Assembly: GCA_964383815.1 (NCBI GenBank)
Contig: CAYLIC010000022.1
Span: 1-36,589, forward strand
Direction of reading: 5' to 3'
Source: UBA11524 sp964383815
Lineage (GTDB): Bacteria > Bacillota > Clostridia > Christensenellales > Aristaeellaceae
Length of the DNA: 36,589 nucleotides
Below the pieces are notes generated by a model, which searched no databases, had not been told where the DNA came from, and saw only the letters and a program-made list of their open reading frames with translations. Shown piece after piece: positions 15,704 to 23,548 of the stretch (the stretch's first letter is position 1; every line of letters begins with the position of its first letter). The position numbers and the translations under genes were made by a program.

Positions 15704-15741
15704 GCGTTGGGTGGCGGAGGCATACACCCGCGTTCTCCCGC
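15704..15741 (+). repeat. Short repeat similar to 5885-5921
   Basis: The stretch GCGTTGGGTGGCGGAGG...CGCGTTCTCC resembles 5885-5921 in the same orientation with a few substitutions and small indels. The remaining bases to the rny promoter at 15824 show nothing further. Confidence 0.6.
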
Positions 15742-15823
15742 CTGCACGGCAGAGTGATAGGGCATGGGGCATCTCCTTTGCGCTTTTTTTCATTATTGCA
15801 TACCAGATTCGCCCGGTAAAGGC

Positions 15824-15852
15824 TTGACAGATGGGCAGAAACTAGCTACAAT
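15824..15852 (+). promoter_or_regulatory. Promoter of rny and its long leader
   Basis: A consensus TTGACA (15824-15829) and TACAAT (15847-15852) have a 17 bp spacer. The predicted transcript start is near 15859, about 350 nt ahead of the rny start codon. Confidence 0.85.
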
Positions 15853-15858
15853 AGACAT

Positions 15859-16210
15859 GATCGGCTGTGAAGGCAGGCTGCTTTGGCGTGCCGCGGCTGT
15901 TTTCGATAGAGATCCCCCGCTTCATTTGTATCGCTTCGCGTGGGCGGAGCGTCGTTTTTCGGCGGCTGGGCCTGTGCCCGGTCGGCTGCATGGGAATTGC
16001 GCAAGGGGCGCTTTTGCCCTTTTATGTAGTTTTTGTGGGGTGCGGCAGGCCCTTTTCCGGCGTGCCGACGGAGAAAAAGCATATCGCAGCGGACGGAAGT
16101 CCATCATCATGAAAGCAGCAGCAGCCGTGCACAGAGGCATTCTGGCACGGCTTTCGGTCGTTCTCCACATCAATTTGAAACGAGATTAAGCGAAAAAGGA
16201 GGGAAACCGT
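15859..16210 (+). promoter_or_regulatory. Long structured 5' leader of rny, possibly an independent small RNA
   Basis: About 350 nt without a convincing gene lies between a consensus promoter and rny. The first ~210 nt can be drawn with a long-range closing stem: TCGGC, AAGG and GGCTGC near 15861-15880 face GCAGG, CCTT and GCCGA near 16044-16068, with hairpins between. A perfect 7 bp stem GCCGTGC/GCACGGC (16124-16150) lies before the ribosome site. No Rho-independent terminator is evident inside. I cannot assign it to a known RNA family; a leader that regulates RNase Y or a processed small RNA are both possible. Confidence 0.45.
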
Positions 16211-17773
16211 TTGAGTCCTGTCATTGCCATTTTGATTGCCATTGCAACGGCTGCCATTGGCTTTGTTGCCGGCGGCGCCTACCGCAAAAACGTAACGGAA
16301 AAGAAAATCGGCCGCACGGAGGAGCTGGCAAAGCACCTGTACGACGATGCCGTCCGCAAGGCTGACGAGTACAAGAAGGAAAAGGTGCTGGAGGCCAAGG
16401 AGGAAATCCTGAAGGCCAAGGCCGAAAACGACCGGGAAAAGGCCGAGAACGAGCGCGAAATGCGCGAGCGCCGCAACGAGGTGCAGCGCAACGAGCGCCG
16501 GCTGATCCAGCGCGAGGAAACCCTGGACAAGAAGGCCGACAACATGGAGGCCCGGGAGGAAAGCCTGAACAAAAAGCAGGCTGAAATCCAGAAAATGCAG
16601 GAAGAGGCCGAGGCCCTGATCGGCAAGCAGAACACCGAACTGGAACGCATTGCCGCCATGACCCAGGACGAGGCCAAGCAGATTATCGTTGAGCGGGTGC
16701 AGAAGGACGCCTTCCACGATGCCGCCGCCATGGTGCGCGACATTGAGGCCAAGGCTAAGGAGGAGGGCGAAAAGAAGGCCCGGAACATCATCGCGCTGGC
16801 CATCCAGAAGTGCGCCGCCGACCATGTGGCCGAGTCCACCGTGTCCGTCATCGCCCTGCCCAATGATGATATGAAGGGCCGCATCATCGGCCGCGAGGGC
16901 CGCAACATCCGCGCCCTGGAAACCGCCACCGGCGTTGACCTGATTATCGACGATACGCCCGAGGCCGTCATCGTTTCCGCCTTCGACCCCGTCCGCCGGG
17001 AGATTGCCCGCATTGCCGTGGAAAAGCTCATCATGGATGGGCGCATCCACCCTGCCCGCATTGAGGAAATGGTGGAAAAGGCCCGCAAGGAAGTGGACAA
17101 CCAGATCCGCGAGGCTGGCGACAACGCCGTGTTTGAAACCAACCAGCACGGCATCCATCACGAGCTGGTGAAGCTCCTGGGCCGCCTGCGCTACCGCACC
17201 TCCTACGGGCAGAACGTGCTGAAGCACTCCATTGAGGTCAGCCACCTGGCAGGCCTGATGGCTGCCGAGCTGGGCGCCGATGTTCAGCTGGCGAAGCGCG
17301 CCGGCCTGCTCCACGACATTGGCAAGGCCGTTGATCACGAGGCCGAGGGCACCCATGTGACCCTGGGCGGCGAGCTGGCCCGCAAGTACCACGAGAGCCC
17401 CGATGTGATTCATGCCATCCTGGCCCACCACAACGATGTGGAACCCCAGACCGTGGAAGCCGTGCTGGTGCAGGCCGCCGATGCTATCTCCGCCGCACGC
17501 CCCGGTGCCCGCCGGGAGAGCCTGGAGAACTACATCAAGCGCCTGGAGAAGCTGGAGGAGATTGCCAACAGCTTCGATGGCGTGGAGAAGTGCTTCGCCA
17601 TTCAGTCCGGCCGGGAGGTGCGCATCATGGTCAAGCCCGACGATGTGACCGACGAGGGCACCAAGATTCTCGCCAAGGAAATCGCCAAGCGCATCGAAAA
17701 GGAAATGGAGTATCCGGGCCAGATTCGCGTGAACGTTATCCGCGAAACCCGCTCCACCGAATACGCCAAGTAA
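16211..17773 (+). CDS. rny: Ribonuclease Y
   Basis: A 520-residue membrane-anchored endoribonuclease that starts decay of many mRNAs in Firmicutes. Order: an N-terminal membrane segment (residues 3-22), a long charged coiled coil (about 35-195), a KH RNA-binding domain with GRIIGREGRNIR at 223-234, and an HD domain with LLHDIGKAVDHE (His-Asp at 368-369). Length is standard. The start is TTG at 16211, supported by AGGAGG eight bases upstream and by the membrane segment beginning there. It is transcribed alone, with an unusually long leader and a strong terminator. Confidence 0.98.
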   Translation: MSPVIAILIAIATAAIGFVAGGAYRKNVTEKKIGRTEELAKHLYDDAVRKADEYKKEKVLEAKEEILKAKAENDREKAENEREMRERRNEVQRNERRLIQREETLDKKADNMEAREESLNKKQAEIQKMQEEAEALIGKQNTELERIAAMTQDEAKQIIVERVQKDAFHDAAAMVRDIEAKAKEEGEKKARNIIALAIQKCAADHVAESTVSVIALPNDDMKGRIIGREGRNIRALETATGVDLIIDDTPEAVIVSAFDPVRREIARIAVEKLIMDGRIHPARIEEMVEKARKEVDNQIREAGDNAVFETNQHGIHHELVKLLGRLRYRTSYGQNVLKHSIEVSHLAGLMAAELGADVQLAKRAGLLHDIGKAVDHEAEGTHVTLGGELARKYHESPDVIHAILAHHNDVEPQTVEAVLVQAADAISAARPGARRESLENYIKRLEKLEEIANSFDGVEKCFAIQSGREVRIMVKPDDVTDEGTKILAKEIAKRIEKEMEYPGQIRVNVIRETRSTEYAK

Positions 17774-17797
17774 CGCCACAGCCACTGCCCCAAAGCA

Positions 17798-17831
17798 TCC
17801 CCCATTCCGCAATGGAATGGGGGATTTTTTT
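17798..17831 (+). terminator. Terminator of rny
   Basis: A perfect stem (TCCCCCATTCC / GGAATGGGGGA) has a 5 nt loop and is followed by a T7 run. Confidence 0.93.
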
Positions 17832-17841
17832 CTGTAAGGGG

Positions 17842-17955
17842 GCGGGTGCTTTTCCTGCATTGCAGCGTGTTTGCCGCGCTTTGCGGCCTACGCTGCAGCG
17901 GTGTGGGACCCGCAAAAGGCATGTGCCCAGGCCATCGCAGAGAGGCCGGGCCTCT
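17842..17955. repeat. Nested intergenic hairpin element
   Basis: Three nested stems are visible: GCGGGT/ACCCGC (17842-17847, 17908-17913), TGCAGCGT/ACGCTGCA (17861-17868, 17890-17897) and GCCGC/GCGGC (17873-17877, 17883-17887). A separate perfect hairpin GAGAGGCC-G-GGCCTCTC spans 17939-17955. It lies between two convergent terminators with no open reading frame of note. Confidence 0.6.
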
Positions 17956-17960
17956 CCCGG

Positions 17961-17997
17961 ATATAAAAGTGACCCCGGCCTGGTGGGTCGGGGTCAC
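17961..17997 (-). terminator. Terminator of the SH3-repeat protein gene
   Basis: GTGACCCCG (17969-17977) and CGGGGTCAC (17989-17997) form a 9 bp stem; on the minus strand TTTTATAT follows. Confidence 0.8.
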
Positions 17998-18011
17998 AGG
18001 GATGCCGGGGA

Positions 18012-21000
18012 TTATTTCTTTTGTCCGTTGGGGGCGTGGGTGTAGGCGTACTCAATGGCCTGGGCATGGGTGCTGCTGACAACGCCGGACTCATGGCCCT
18101 TGGAGTTGGTGAAGTGCAGGCAGATCTGGCCGGTCATGTTGTTATCCGGGATGGTATCGCCGTCCGGGTTATGGGGCATGCCGTCCAGGGAGCAGGCGAA
18201 GGTGCGGGTGCCGATGGTCACCAGGCTGGGCCGGCGCTCCCACATGTTCTTGTCCGCAATCTGCTGGGCATCGCTCACGCCGTAAATCTTGCACAGGCGT
18301 GCGGTATCGGCAGCGGTCAGCGGCTCAATGTCCGCGTGGTAGGCGCCGCTCCAGCGGTGTGCCCACCAAACGATGCCCGTCTTCACATCGTAAATCTTAT
18401 AGTTGGCACCCTTGGGCCACAGCTGCTGAATGCCGCCGGTGAACCAGTCAATCTTCTCCACCGGGTAAATGGTCATGGACAGGTTGGAGCTGTCGCCGGA
18501 GCCAACGGGCACCGTGCCGAACAGGGCATGCTGCGTCTTGGCGCCGGCAATGCCGTCCACCGTCAGGCCCTTGGCAGACTGGAAGGCCTTTACCGCCGCC
18601 TGCACGGAGGAGGTGTACTTGCTGGTCACATCGCCAGTGTAATAGCCCTGGTTCTTCAGCTCCTGCACCAGGTTGGTCACAGCCGCGCCCTGGGAGCCAA
18701 GCCGCAGGGTGGTGTAGCTGGCCTCCTGCCCGGAGGGGGGAGGCGTGGTGGTGCCGCCGGGCGTGTAGCTGGAGCCATCCTTGTTGCACTCGATGACATA
18801 ATCGCCGTGCAGGTAGCCATAGCCACTTTCGGTTTTCACATAGTACCAGGTCTTTTTACTCTTGGTCTCCGTTCTGGAGTAGGGATACACGCTGCCCTTC
18901 TCCAGCCGGGTAATCACCGTGCCGCCTGCGGTTTTGCGCAGGTTCACGCCGGTGTCGGTGGTTTTTACATAGCCAGCGATGACATCCGTCTGGGGTGTGT
19001 TGTTGGGGTTGGCCTCCGCCCAGGATTTGTACTCGGCGGCGGTCATTTCCCGCACACAGGTGCCCAGCACCCAAACCTCGGTGTTTTCGTAAATGACCTT
19101 ATACCAGTTGGAGCTGCCCACAGGCGCCTGCTTGAAGGCCATCACGGTGCCCAGCGGCACATTGAACCTGGCGGTAGCATCCTTGGTGGCGGCGGTGCGC
19201 AGGTTCACGCTGTCCAGGGTGGTGATAACGTAATTCACCGTTTCCTCGGGCTTTTCCTCGGGTATGCCGCCGCCTGCCAGCCAGCTGGCAATCTGGCTGG
19301 CGGTCAGCTGGGCGCAGCAGTCGCCCCGGACATAGCCGGTGTGCCCGCCTGCCTCAATGGGATACCAGTACACGCCGTTCTTGGTCACCTTCCCGGCGGT
19401 CATGGGCCACACGGTGCTCTTGTCCAGCCGGGTGAGGATGGGGCCGCCCACGGTTTTGCGCAGGGCCACATCGGTCTTGGTAATCTGCACATAGCCAAAG
19501 GTGGAAATGCTGCCGGTGGGCGCGGGGGTAGCCGTGGGCTTAGTGGATGCATCGGGGGAGACGGTCACGGTGCCCAGGTCGCTGCCGTCGGCATTGCACA
19601 GCTTCACGCAATCGCCCCGGACAACGCCCGCAACGCCGCTGGCTGTCCGCACGGGATACCAGCTGTACCGGGTGGAGCTGGTGTTGTCCACGGGGCCGGT
19701 CAGGGTCAGCACGGTGCCCAGGCCCACCTGCTCCTGGGAGGCGCCGGTGGGCTTGGTGCGCACGTTCACGCCGCTCTTGACGGTAATCACATAGCCATAG
19801 CTGGTGGCAGGCGTTTGGGTGGGTGTGACGGGTGCGGTGGTTTCCGTGCCGGTATAGGCGCTGCCATCCGCATTGCACCTGATGACAAAATCCCCGTGCA
19901 GGTATCCGCGGGAGCCATCAGCCGCCTCAACGTAGTACCACTTCACGCCGTTCTTTGGCGTGGGGTCTGCCAGCAGCGGCAGCACGGTTCCCTTGGCCTT
20001 AATCTGCTCAATCACGGTGCCGGAGGGTGTCAGGCGTAGGTTCACGCTCTTATCCGTGGTTTTCACATAGCCGATAACGGTGCCGGGCGCCTGGGTGACC
20101 ACCGTGCCGGAGCCGCCGGGCGTGGCCTGGAGCTGCACGGTGTCCTCCCGCACATAGTAGCGGGTGCCGTTGTAATCCACAGGATACCAGGTCACCTCGC
20201 CGTATTCAACAGGTTCTGCCGCAATGGGCAGCACCTCGCCCTGGTTGGTCCACTGGGCGCCAATGGTGCCCGCCGGGGTCAGCCGCAGGTTGGCGGAGGA
20301 GGTGATCAGCCGCACATAACCCAGCTTGGACACAATGGTGCCGGGCACGGTGGCAGTGGCGGAGGGATCGCCGGTGGAAACCACCTTCAGGTAGGTGGAC
20401 ATGATGAAGCCTTCCTTGCCATCGTAGCGCACCTTGTACCAGTGGTTGGTATCCACGGCGGCAGGAATGGTAAGAATCTCCACCACGGTATTCTTGTTCA
20501 GCTTGGCAATCAGGTTGCCGCCCTCGGTTTCGCGGAAGTTCACACCATCGTTGGTGATCTGCCCGGTGGCGCCCACATAGGCCGGTGTGTTGCCGGAGGT
20601 GCCGGGCGCCGGGGTGGGCGTGGGCGCGGATGCGGTAGCCGTATCCGTGGCGGGAGGCTGGGAGGTTACGGTTTCCGGCTTGCCCTCCGCTTCATACTGG
20701 GCGGCCTCCTCATCGGTCAAAAGGGCAAAGTAATCCCCATGGATGTAGCCAATGTAGGTACGCTCGCTGCCGGGATCCGGGTGCTCCACGTTCACCTTGT
20801 ACCAGGTGGGCGTGCCTGCCACCACGTCCAGCACCTGGCAGACGTAGCCTGCATCCAGCTTGAACCAGTAGTCCTCGGAGGTGCTGGCCCGCTTGCGCAC
20901 CTTCACCCCGTCGGCCGTGGTTTTGCCGTATGCGCCTGCGGCCTGCGCGTTTTCCGGCAGGCAGGCGGGCAGCACCATCACCAGCGCCAGCGCCAGCGTG

Positions 21001-21026
21001 AGTAGTTTCTTTCCCCATTGCCTCAT
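18012..21026 (-). CDS. Secreted cell-wall protein: eight SH3-like domains, peptidoglycan-binding domain, conserved C-terminal domain
   Basis: A 1004-residue exported protein. A signal peptide (MRQWGKKLLTLALALVMVLPA, end near NAQA) is followed by eight bacterial SH3-like repeats of about 75-100 residues, each with a variant of GYV..T...VNLR.T..G and ending near WY.V...GY..GD. Pro/Thr linkers separate several of them. A PG_binding_1 domain follows (LRLGSQGAAVTNLVQELKNQGYY, then AFQSAKGLTVDGIAG). The last ~160 residues contain IVWWAHRWSGAYHADIEPLTA, GMPHNPDGD and GQICLHFTNSKGHESG. This resembles a domain seen in other clostridial SH3 proteins and has conserved His and Cys, but I cannot name a reaction. 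Probably binds and perhaps remodels peptidoglycan. GAGGTG marks the start. Confidence 0.85.
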   Translation of the reverse strand: MRQWGKKLLTLALALVMVLPACLPENAQAAGAYGKTTADGVKVRKRASTSEDYWFKLDAGYVCQVLDVVAGTPTWYKVNVEHPDPGSERTYIGYIHGDYFALLTDEEAAQYEAEGKPETVTSQPPATDTATASAPTPTPAPGTSGNTPAYVGATGQITNDGVNFRETEGGNLIAKLNKNTVVEILTIPAAVDTNHWYKVRYDGKEGFIMSTYLKVVSTGDPSATATVPGTIVSKLGYVRLITSSANLRLTPAGTIGAQWTNQGEVLPIAAEPVEYGEVTWYPVDYNGTRYYVREDTVQLQATPGGSGTVVTQAPGTVIGYVKTTDKSVNLRLTPSGTVIEQIKAKGTVLPLLADPTPKNGVKWYYVEAADGSRGYLHGDFVIRCNADGSAYTGTETTAPVTPTQTPATSYGYVITVKSGVNVRTKPTGASQEQVGLGTVLTLTGPVDNTSSTRYSWYPVRTASGVAGVVRGDCVKLCNADGSDLGTVTVSPDASTKPTATPAPTGSISTFGYVQITKTDVALRKTVGGPILTRLDKSTVWPMTAGKVTKNGVYWYPIEAGGHTGYVRGDCCAQLTASQIASWLAGGGIPEEKPEETVNYVITTLDSVNLRTAATKDATARFNVPLGTVMAFKQAPVGSSNWYKVIYENTEVWVLGTCVREMTAAEYKSWAEANPNNTPQTDVIAGYVKTTDTGVNLRKTAGGTVITRLEKGSVYPYSRTETKSKKTWYYVKTESGYGYLHGDYVIECNKDGSSYTPGGTTTPPPSGQEASYTTLRLGSQGAAVTNLVQELKNQGYYTGDVTSKYTSSVQAAVKAFQSAKGLTVDGIAGAKTQHALFGTVPVGSGDSSNLSMTIYPVEKIDWFTGGIQQLWPKGANYKIYDVKTGIVWWAHRWSGAYHADIEPLTAADTARLCKIYGVSDAQQIADKNMWERRPSLVTIGTRTFACSLDGMPHNPDGDTIPDNNMTGQICLHFTNSKGHESGVVSSTHAQAIEYAYTHAPNGQKK

Positions 21027-21086
21027 CGATGGTTCACCTCAGTCGTTCTCGCGTTCTGGATAGACTTCACCTATTCAGATATACAC

Positions 21087-21115
21087 ATTCTATTACAGAA
21101 TTATTACAATGTCAA
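21087..21115 (-). promoter_or_regulatory. Promoter of the SH3-repeat protein gene
   Basis: Minus-strand TTGACA (21115-21110) and TAGAAT (21092-21087) have a 17 bp spacer. The surrounding 21027-21200 is AT-rich and holds no gene. Confidence 0.85.
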
Positions 21116-21194
21116 GAACCCCGCGTTCATAATTTATATTTTTTACAGTTTTCCTCCCTTTCACCCCAAAGTGCCCCAAAGCCTTATGTTTCAA

Positions 21195-21239
21195 CAAAAA
21201 ATCCGCCCGGTAACCCAGGAAACCTCCCGGGCCGGGCGG
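21195..21239 (-). terminator. Terminator of the FMN-binding protein gene
   Basis: CCGCCCGG (21203-21210) and CCGGGCGG (21232-21239) form an 8 bp stem with a long loop; a T6 run follows on the minus strand. Confidence 0.8.
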
Positions 21240-21266
21240 AAAAAGTTTTTTCACATTTGTGATTTT

Positions 21267-22406
21267 TTATTCGTACAGGCTGTTCAGCGCGTTGATCACG
21301 CCCTCGGAGGTGAAGGTTGCGCCAGTCACAATGTCCACATTCTCGCCCTGCACAAAGGGGCCGCTGTTGCCGATGAACTGGTTCAGGAAGGCCTCGGTGT
21401 TCACCATGTCGCAAACGGGCGGCACCTGCTGGCTCAGGTCAAGGGTGATGGTGGCAATGCTGCCATCATCGTTCCGGGTCACCGTCACGCCCACATCCGC
21501 ACCGTTGAAGCCGGGCGCGGAAACGGTCTTTTCTTCCCCGCCGCTGGCATACAGGCTGTTCAGCGCGTTGATCACACCCTCGGAGGTGAAGGTTGCGCCA
21601 GTCACAATGTCCACATTCTCGCCCTGCACAANNNNNNNNNNNNNNNNNNNNNNNNNNNNNNNNNNNNNNNNNNNNNNNNNNNNNNNNNNNNNNNNNNNNN
21701 NNNNNNNNNNNNNNNNNNNNNNNNNNNNNNNCCGGGTCACCGTCACGCCCACATCCGCACCGTTGAAGCCGGGCGCGGAAACGGTCACGCCCCCGGTGGC
21801 AGGCTGTTCGGCAGGCTTTTCCTCCGCCTTGCCGAAGGTCACCAGCGGGTCAGCCTCGGGGGTCTTTTCCAGGGCGACCTCCGCCACGCAGCGCAGGCCA
21901 TTGTTGGTGGCGGTACGCACAGCCTCGCTGGTCACGGTGGCGCCGGACAGCGCCTCAATGCTGCCGCCGGAAACAGCGCTGATGCCCGCAAACTGGGCCT
22001 GGAAGGCCTCCTCCCTGGCCCGCATGCCGAAGCCTGCGGTTTCCGCAAAGCTGGTGTCGCCCACCTGGCAGCCGGTTACCACACCATCGACACCCACGCC
22101 CAGGGTGACTGCCACAGGGCCGCCATAGCCGGTGCCGGAGGCCGTTACGCAGTAGCCAATCACCTGACCATCCTTCCCGGCGGCATACAGGCTGGAAACC
22201 TCATAGCCTTCAGGCACGGGTATTTCCTCATAGCTGTCGGCCGGCAAAACGGCAGCGAAGGCCTCCTGCAGGGCAGCCATGGCATGCACGGCAATGGGGC
22301 CGGCAGTAACCATGTTGGTCAGTGCCAGCACCAGGGCTGCCACCACCGAAATGATGGTGAGAATCAGGTATGCAGGGAGCTGCTTCTTCCGGGTGTTGCT
22401 TTCCAT
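21267..22406 (-). CDS. Membrane-anchored multi-domain FMN-binding (flavinylated) protein, with assembly gap
   Basis: The reading frame is open across a 100-N gap. One N-terminal membrane segment (about residues 11-36) is followed by an RnfG/NqrC-like FMN-binding domain with EALSGATVTS at residues 151-160. At least two more compact FMN-binding domains follow, with DIVTGATFTSEGV motifs. These match the Dxx[ST]GA[ST] flavinylation signature, in which the last Thr carries covalent FMN. The two C-terminal domains come from 276 bp direct repeats. The upstream apbE ends 20 nt away and encodes the enzyme expected to attach FMN. The likely role is electron transfer outside the membrane. AGGAGG marks the start. 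The true number of repeats is unknown because of the gap. Confidence 0.9.
   Translation of the reverse strand: MESNTRKKQLPAYLILTIISVVAALVLALTNMVTAGPIAVHAMAALQEAFAAVLPADSYEEIPVPEGYEVSSLYAAGKDGQVIGYCVTASGTGYGGPVAVTLGVGVDGVVTGCQVGDTSFAETAGFGMRAREEAFQAQFAGISAVSGGSIEALSGATVTSEAVRTATNNGLRCVAEVALEKTPEADPLVTFGKAEEKPAEQPATGGVTVSAPGFNGADVGVTVTRXXXXXXXXXXXXXXXXXXXXXXXXXXXXXXXXXXVQGENVDIVTGATFTSEGVINALNSLYASGGEEKTVSAPGFNGADVGVTVTRNDDGSIATITLDLSQQVPPVCDMVNTEAFLNQFIGNSGPFVQGENVDIVTGATFTSEGVINALNSLYE
21274..21780 (-). repeat. 276 bp tandem direct repeats in the FMN-binding gene
   Basis: The unit starting at 21274 recurs at 21550 with near identity over the parts that are sequenced, for example the stretches around GTCACAATGTCCACATTC and ACCGTCACGCCCACATCC. 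Each unit encodes a 92-residue FMN-binding domain. The second unit contains the assembly gap. Confidence 0.92.
21632..21731. other. Assembly gap of 100 N
   Basis: Exactly 100 unknown bases. By comparison with the intact repeat unit the missing part should be about 118 bp if there are two units. The difference of 18 is a multiple of 3, which is why the frame stays open. More units could be hidden. Confidence 0.98.
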
Positions 22407-22426
22407 AGGTGTTGCCTCCTGGGGAG

Positions 22427-23446
22427 TTATTGTGCCTGGGAAAGGGTCAGCTGACAGGTATCGCTTGTCATATGCGGGATAATCTCTCCGTCCCTGGTGA
22501 CCAGCACCCCGTCCACGCCCTGCTCCTGCAGGAGGGACAAGGCCTTTTCGCTGCCCAGAACGATGCAGGCCGTGGCCAGTGCATCCGCATCCATGGAGCT
22601 GGTGGCGATAATGGTGGCGCTGGCCAGGTCACTGCGGGAAGGCAGGCCGTCCGCCGGGTTGAGAATGTGGTGGTAGGTCACGCCGTCCAGGGTGAACTGC
22701 CGCTCGTAAATGCCGCTGGTGACCACCGAGCGGTCGCTGGTAGTAACCACAGCCAGCACAGCGCTGGCATCGGCGCCCTGGGGATCGCGGATGCCCACGT
22801 TGTAGGCGGAGCCATCGGGCTTCCGGCCCAGAACGTACACATTGCCGCCCAGGCTGAGAATGGCACCGGAGACCTTGCCCTGTACCAGCTCTGCCACCTG
22901 GTCGGCAATGTACCCCTTGGCAATGCCGCCCAGGTCAATTTCCATGCCCACGGGCAGGGTAACGGTGCTGTTCTCGCCCAGGGTAATAGCGCTGTCGTCC
23001 ACCAGGGGGAGCGCAGCCAGGCGTTCCTCCTCCGTGGGCATGCGGTTGGTGCCGCCGGTAAAGTCCCACATGGCGGAAACGGGCGCAATGCTGACGGCAA
23101 AGGCGCCACCCGTCATGGCGCTGATTTCCCTGGCCCGGTGCAGAATGCACCAGGTTTCCGGGTCAACGGTTACGGTCTGGCCCTCTGCGTGGTTCAGGCG
23201 CCACACATCGCTGCCCTCAATGGTCTTGCTCAGCAGTTTCTCATAGCGGTCACAGGCAGCCCAGACTTCCTCCAGGGTTCCCTCCGGCGCACCGTACAGG
23301 GTGGCGGTCACCACCGTATCGAAGTAAAAGCCCACGCCGCTGCGCTTCACAGCCTGTTCAGCCGGTGCTTCCGCCGGTGCAGCACAGCTGCCCAGCACCA
23401 GCAAGGCCAGCAGCAGCGCCACAAGGGCCAGGGAATGCTTGCTCAT
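22427..23446 (-). CDS. apbE: FAD:protein FMN transferase (ApbE), lipoprotein
   Basis: A 339-residue enzyme that transfers FMN from FAD to a Thr of target proteins outside the membrane, using magnesium. The signal ends in a lipobox, LVLGSC with Cys21, so it should be lipid-anchored after LspA processing. Family motifs include FYFDTVVTATLYG near the N-terminus, ISAMTGGAFAVSIAPV, GGIAKGYIAD, and the C-terminal VTYHHILNPADGLPS, SSMDADALATA and VDGVLVT. It is directly upstream of the FMN-binding gene, which is its evident substrate. The ATG at 23446 (MSKHSLAL) has GGTGGA upstream; an ATG four codons earlier lacks a ribosome site. Confidence 0.96.
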   Translation of the reverse strand: MSKHSLALVALLLALLVLGSCAAPAEAPAEQAVKRSGVGFYFDTVVTATLYGAPEGTLEEVWAACDRYEKLLSKTIEGSDVWRLNHAEGQTVTVDPETWCILHRAREISAMTGGAFAVSIAPVSAMWDFTGGTNRMPTEEERLAALPLVDDSAITLGENSTVTLPVGMEIDLGGIAKGYIADQVAELVQGKVSGAILSLGGNVYVLGRKPDGSAYNVGIRDPQGADASAVLAVVTTSDRSVVTSGIYERQFTLDGVTYHHILNPADGLPSRSDLASATIIATSSMDADALATACIVLGSEKALSLLQEQGVDGVLVTRDGEIIPHMTSDTCQLTLSQAQ

Positions 23447-23494
23447 GGTTCCACCCATTGCTTATGATTTAATACCCGCAGGGATACAACAGGC

Positions 23495-23524
23495 ATTATA
23501 CCACGGCCCGAAAAACCGTGTCAA
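23495..23524 (-). promoter_or_regulatory. Promoter of the apbE-FMN-binding operon
   Basis: Minus-strand TTGACA (23524-23519) and TATAAT (23500-23495) have an 18 bp spacer. The spacer carries an inverted repeat, CACGG...CCGTG, that could be an operator. Confidence 0.85.
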
Positions 23525-23548
23525 CCGATTTGACAGTATGACACAAAA

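Noticed and set aside
15859..16070. 6S RNA, SRP RNA, tmRNA or RNase P RNA in the rny leader
   Set aside because: I do not find the conserved sequences of these RNAs; only general foldability supports an RNA, so no family is named.
16109..16189. A 26-codon frame (MKAAAAVHRG...) in the rny leader
   Set aside because: No good ribosome site and it overlaps the perfect hairpin before rny; a leader peptide cannot be excluded but is not supported.
16022..17860. A 612-codon minus-strand frame opposite rny
   Set aside because: Shadow of rny; composition is low-complexity Leu/Gly/His and it crosses the rny terminator.
18021..20039. Long plus-strand frame opposite the SH3-repeat gene
   Set aside because: Shadow of a repeat-rich gene with clear signal peptide, promoter and terminator on the other strand.
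21274..21780. CRISPR or other array suggested by direct repeats
   Set aside because: The 276 bp units are coding FMN-binding domains without unique spacers. The 60 bp units at 34141-34320 are likewise coding.
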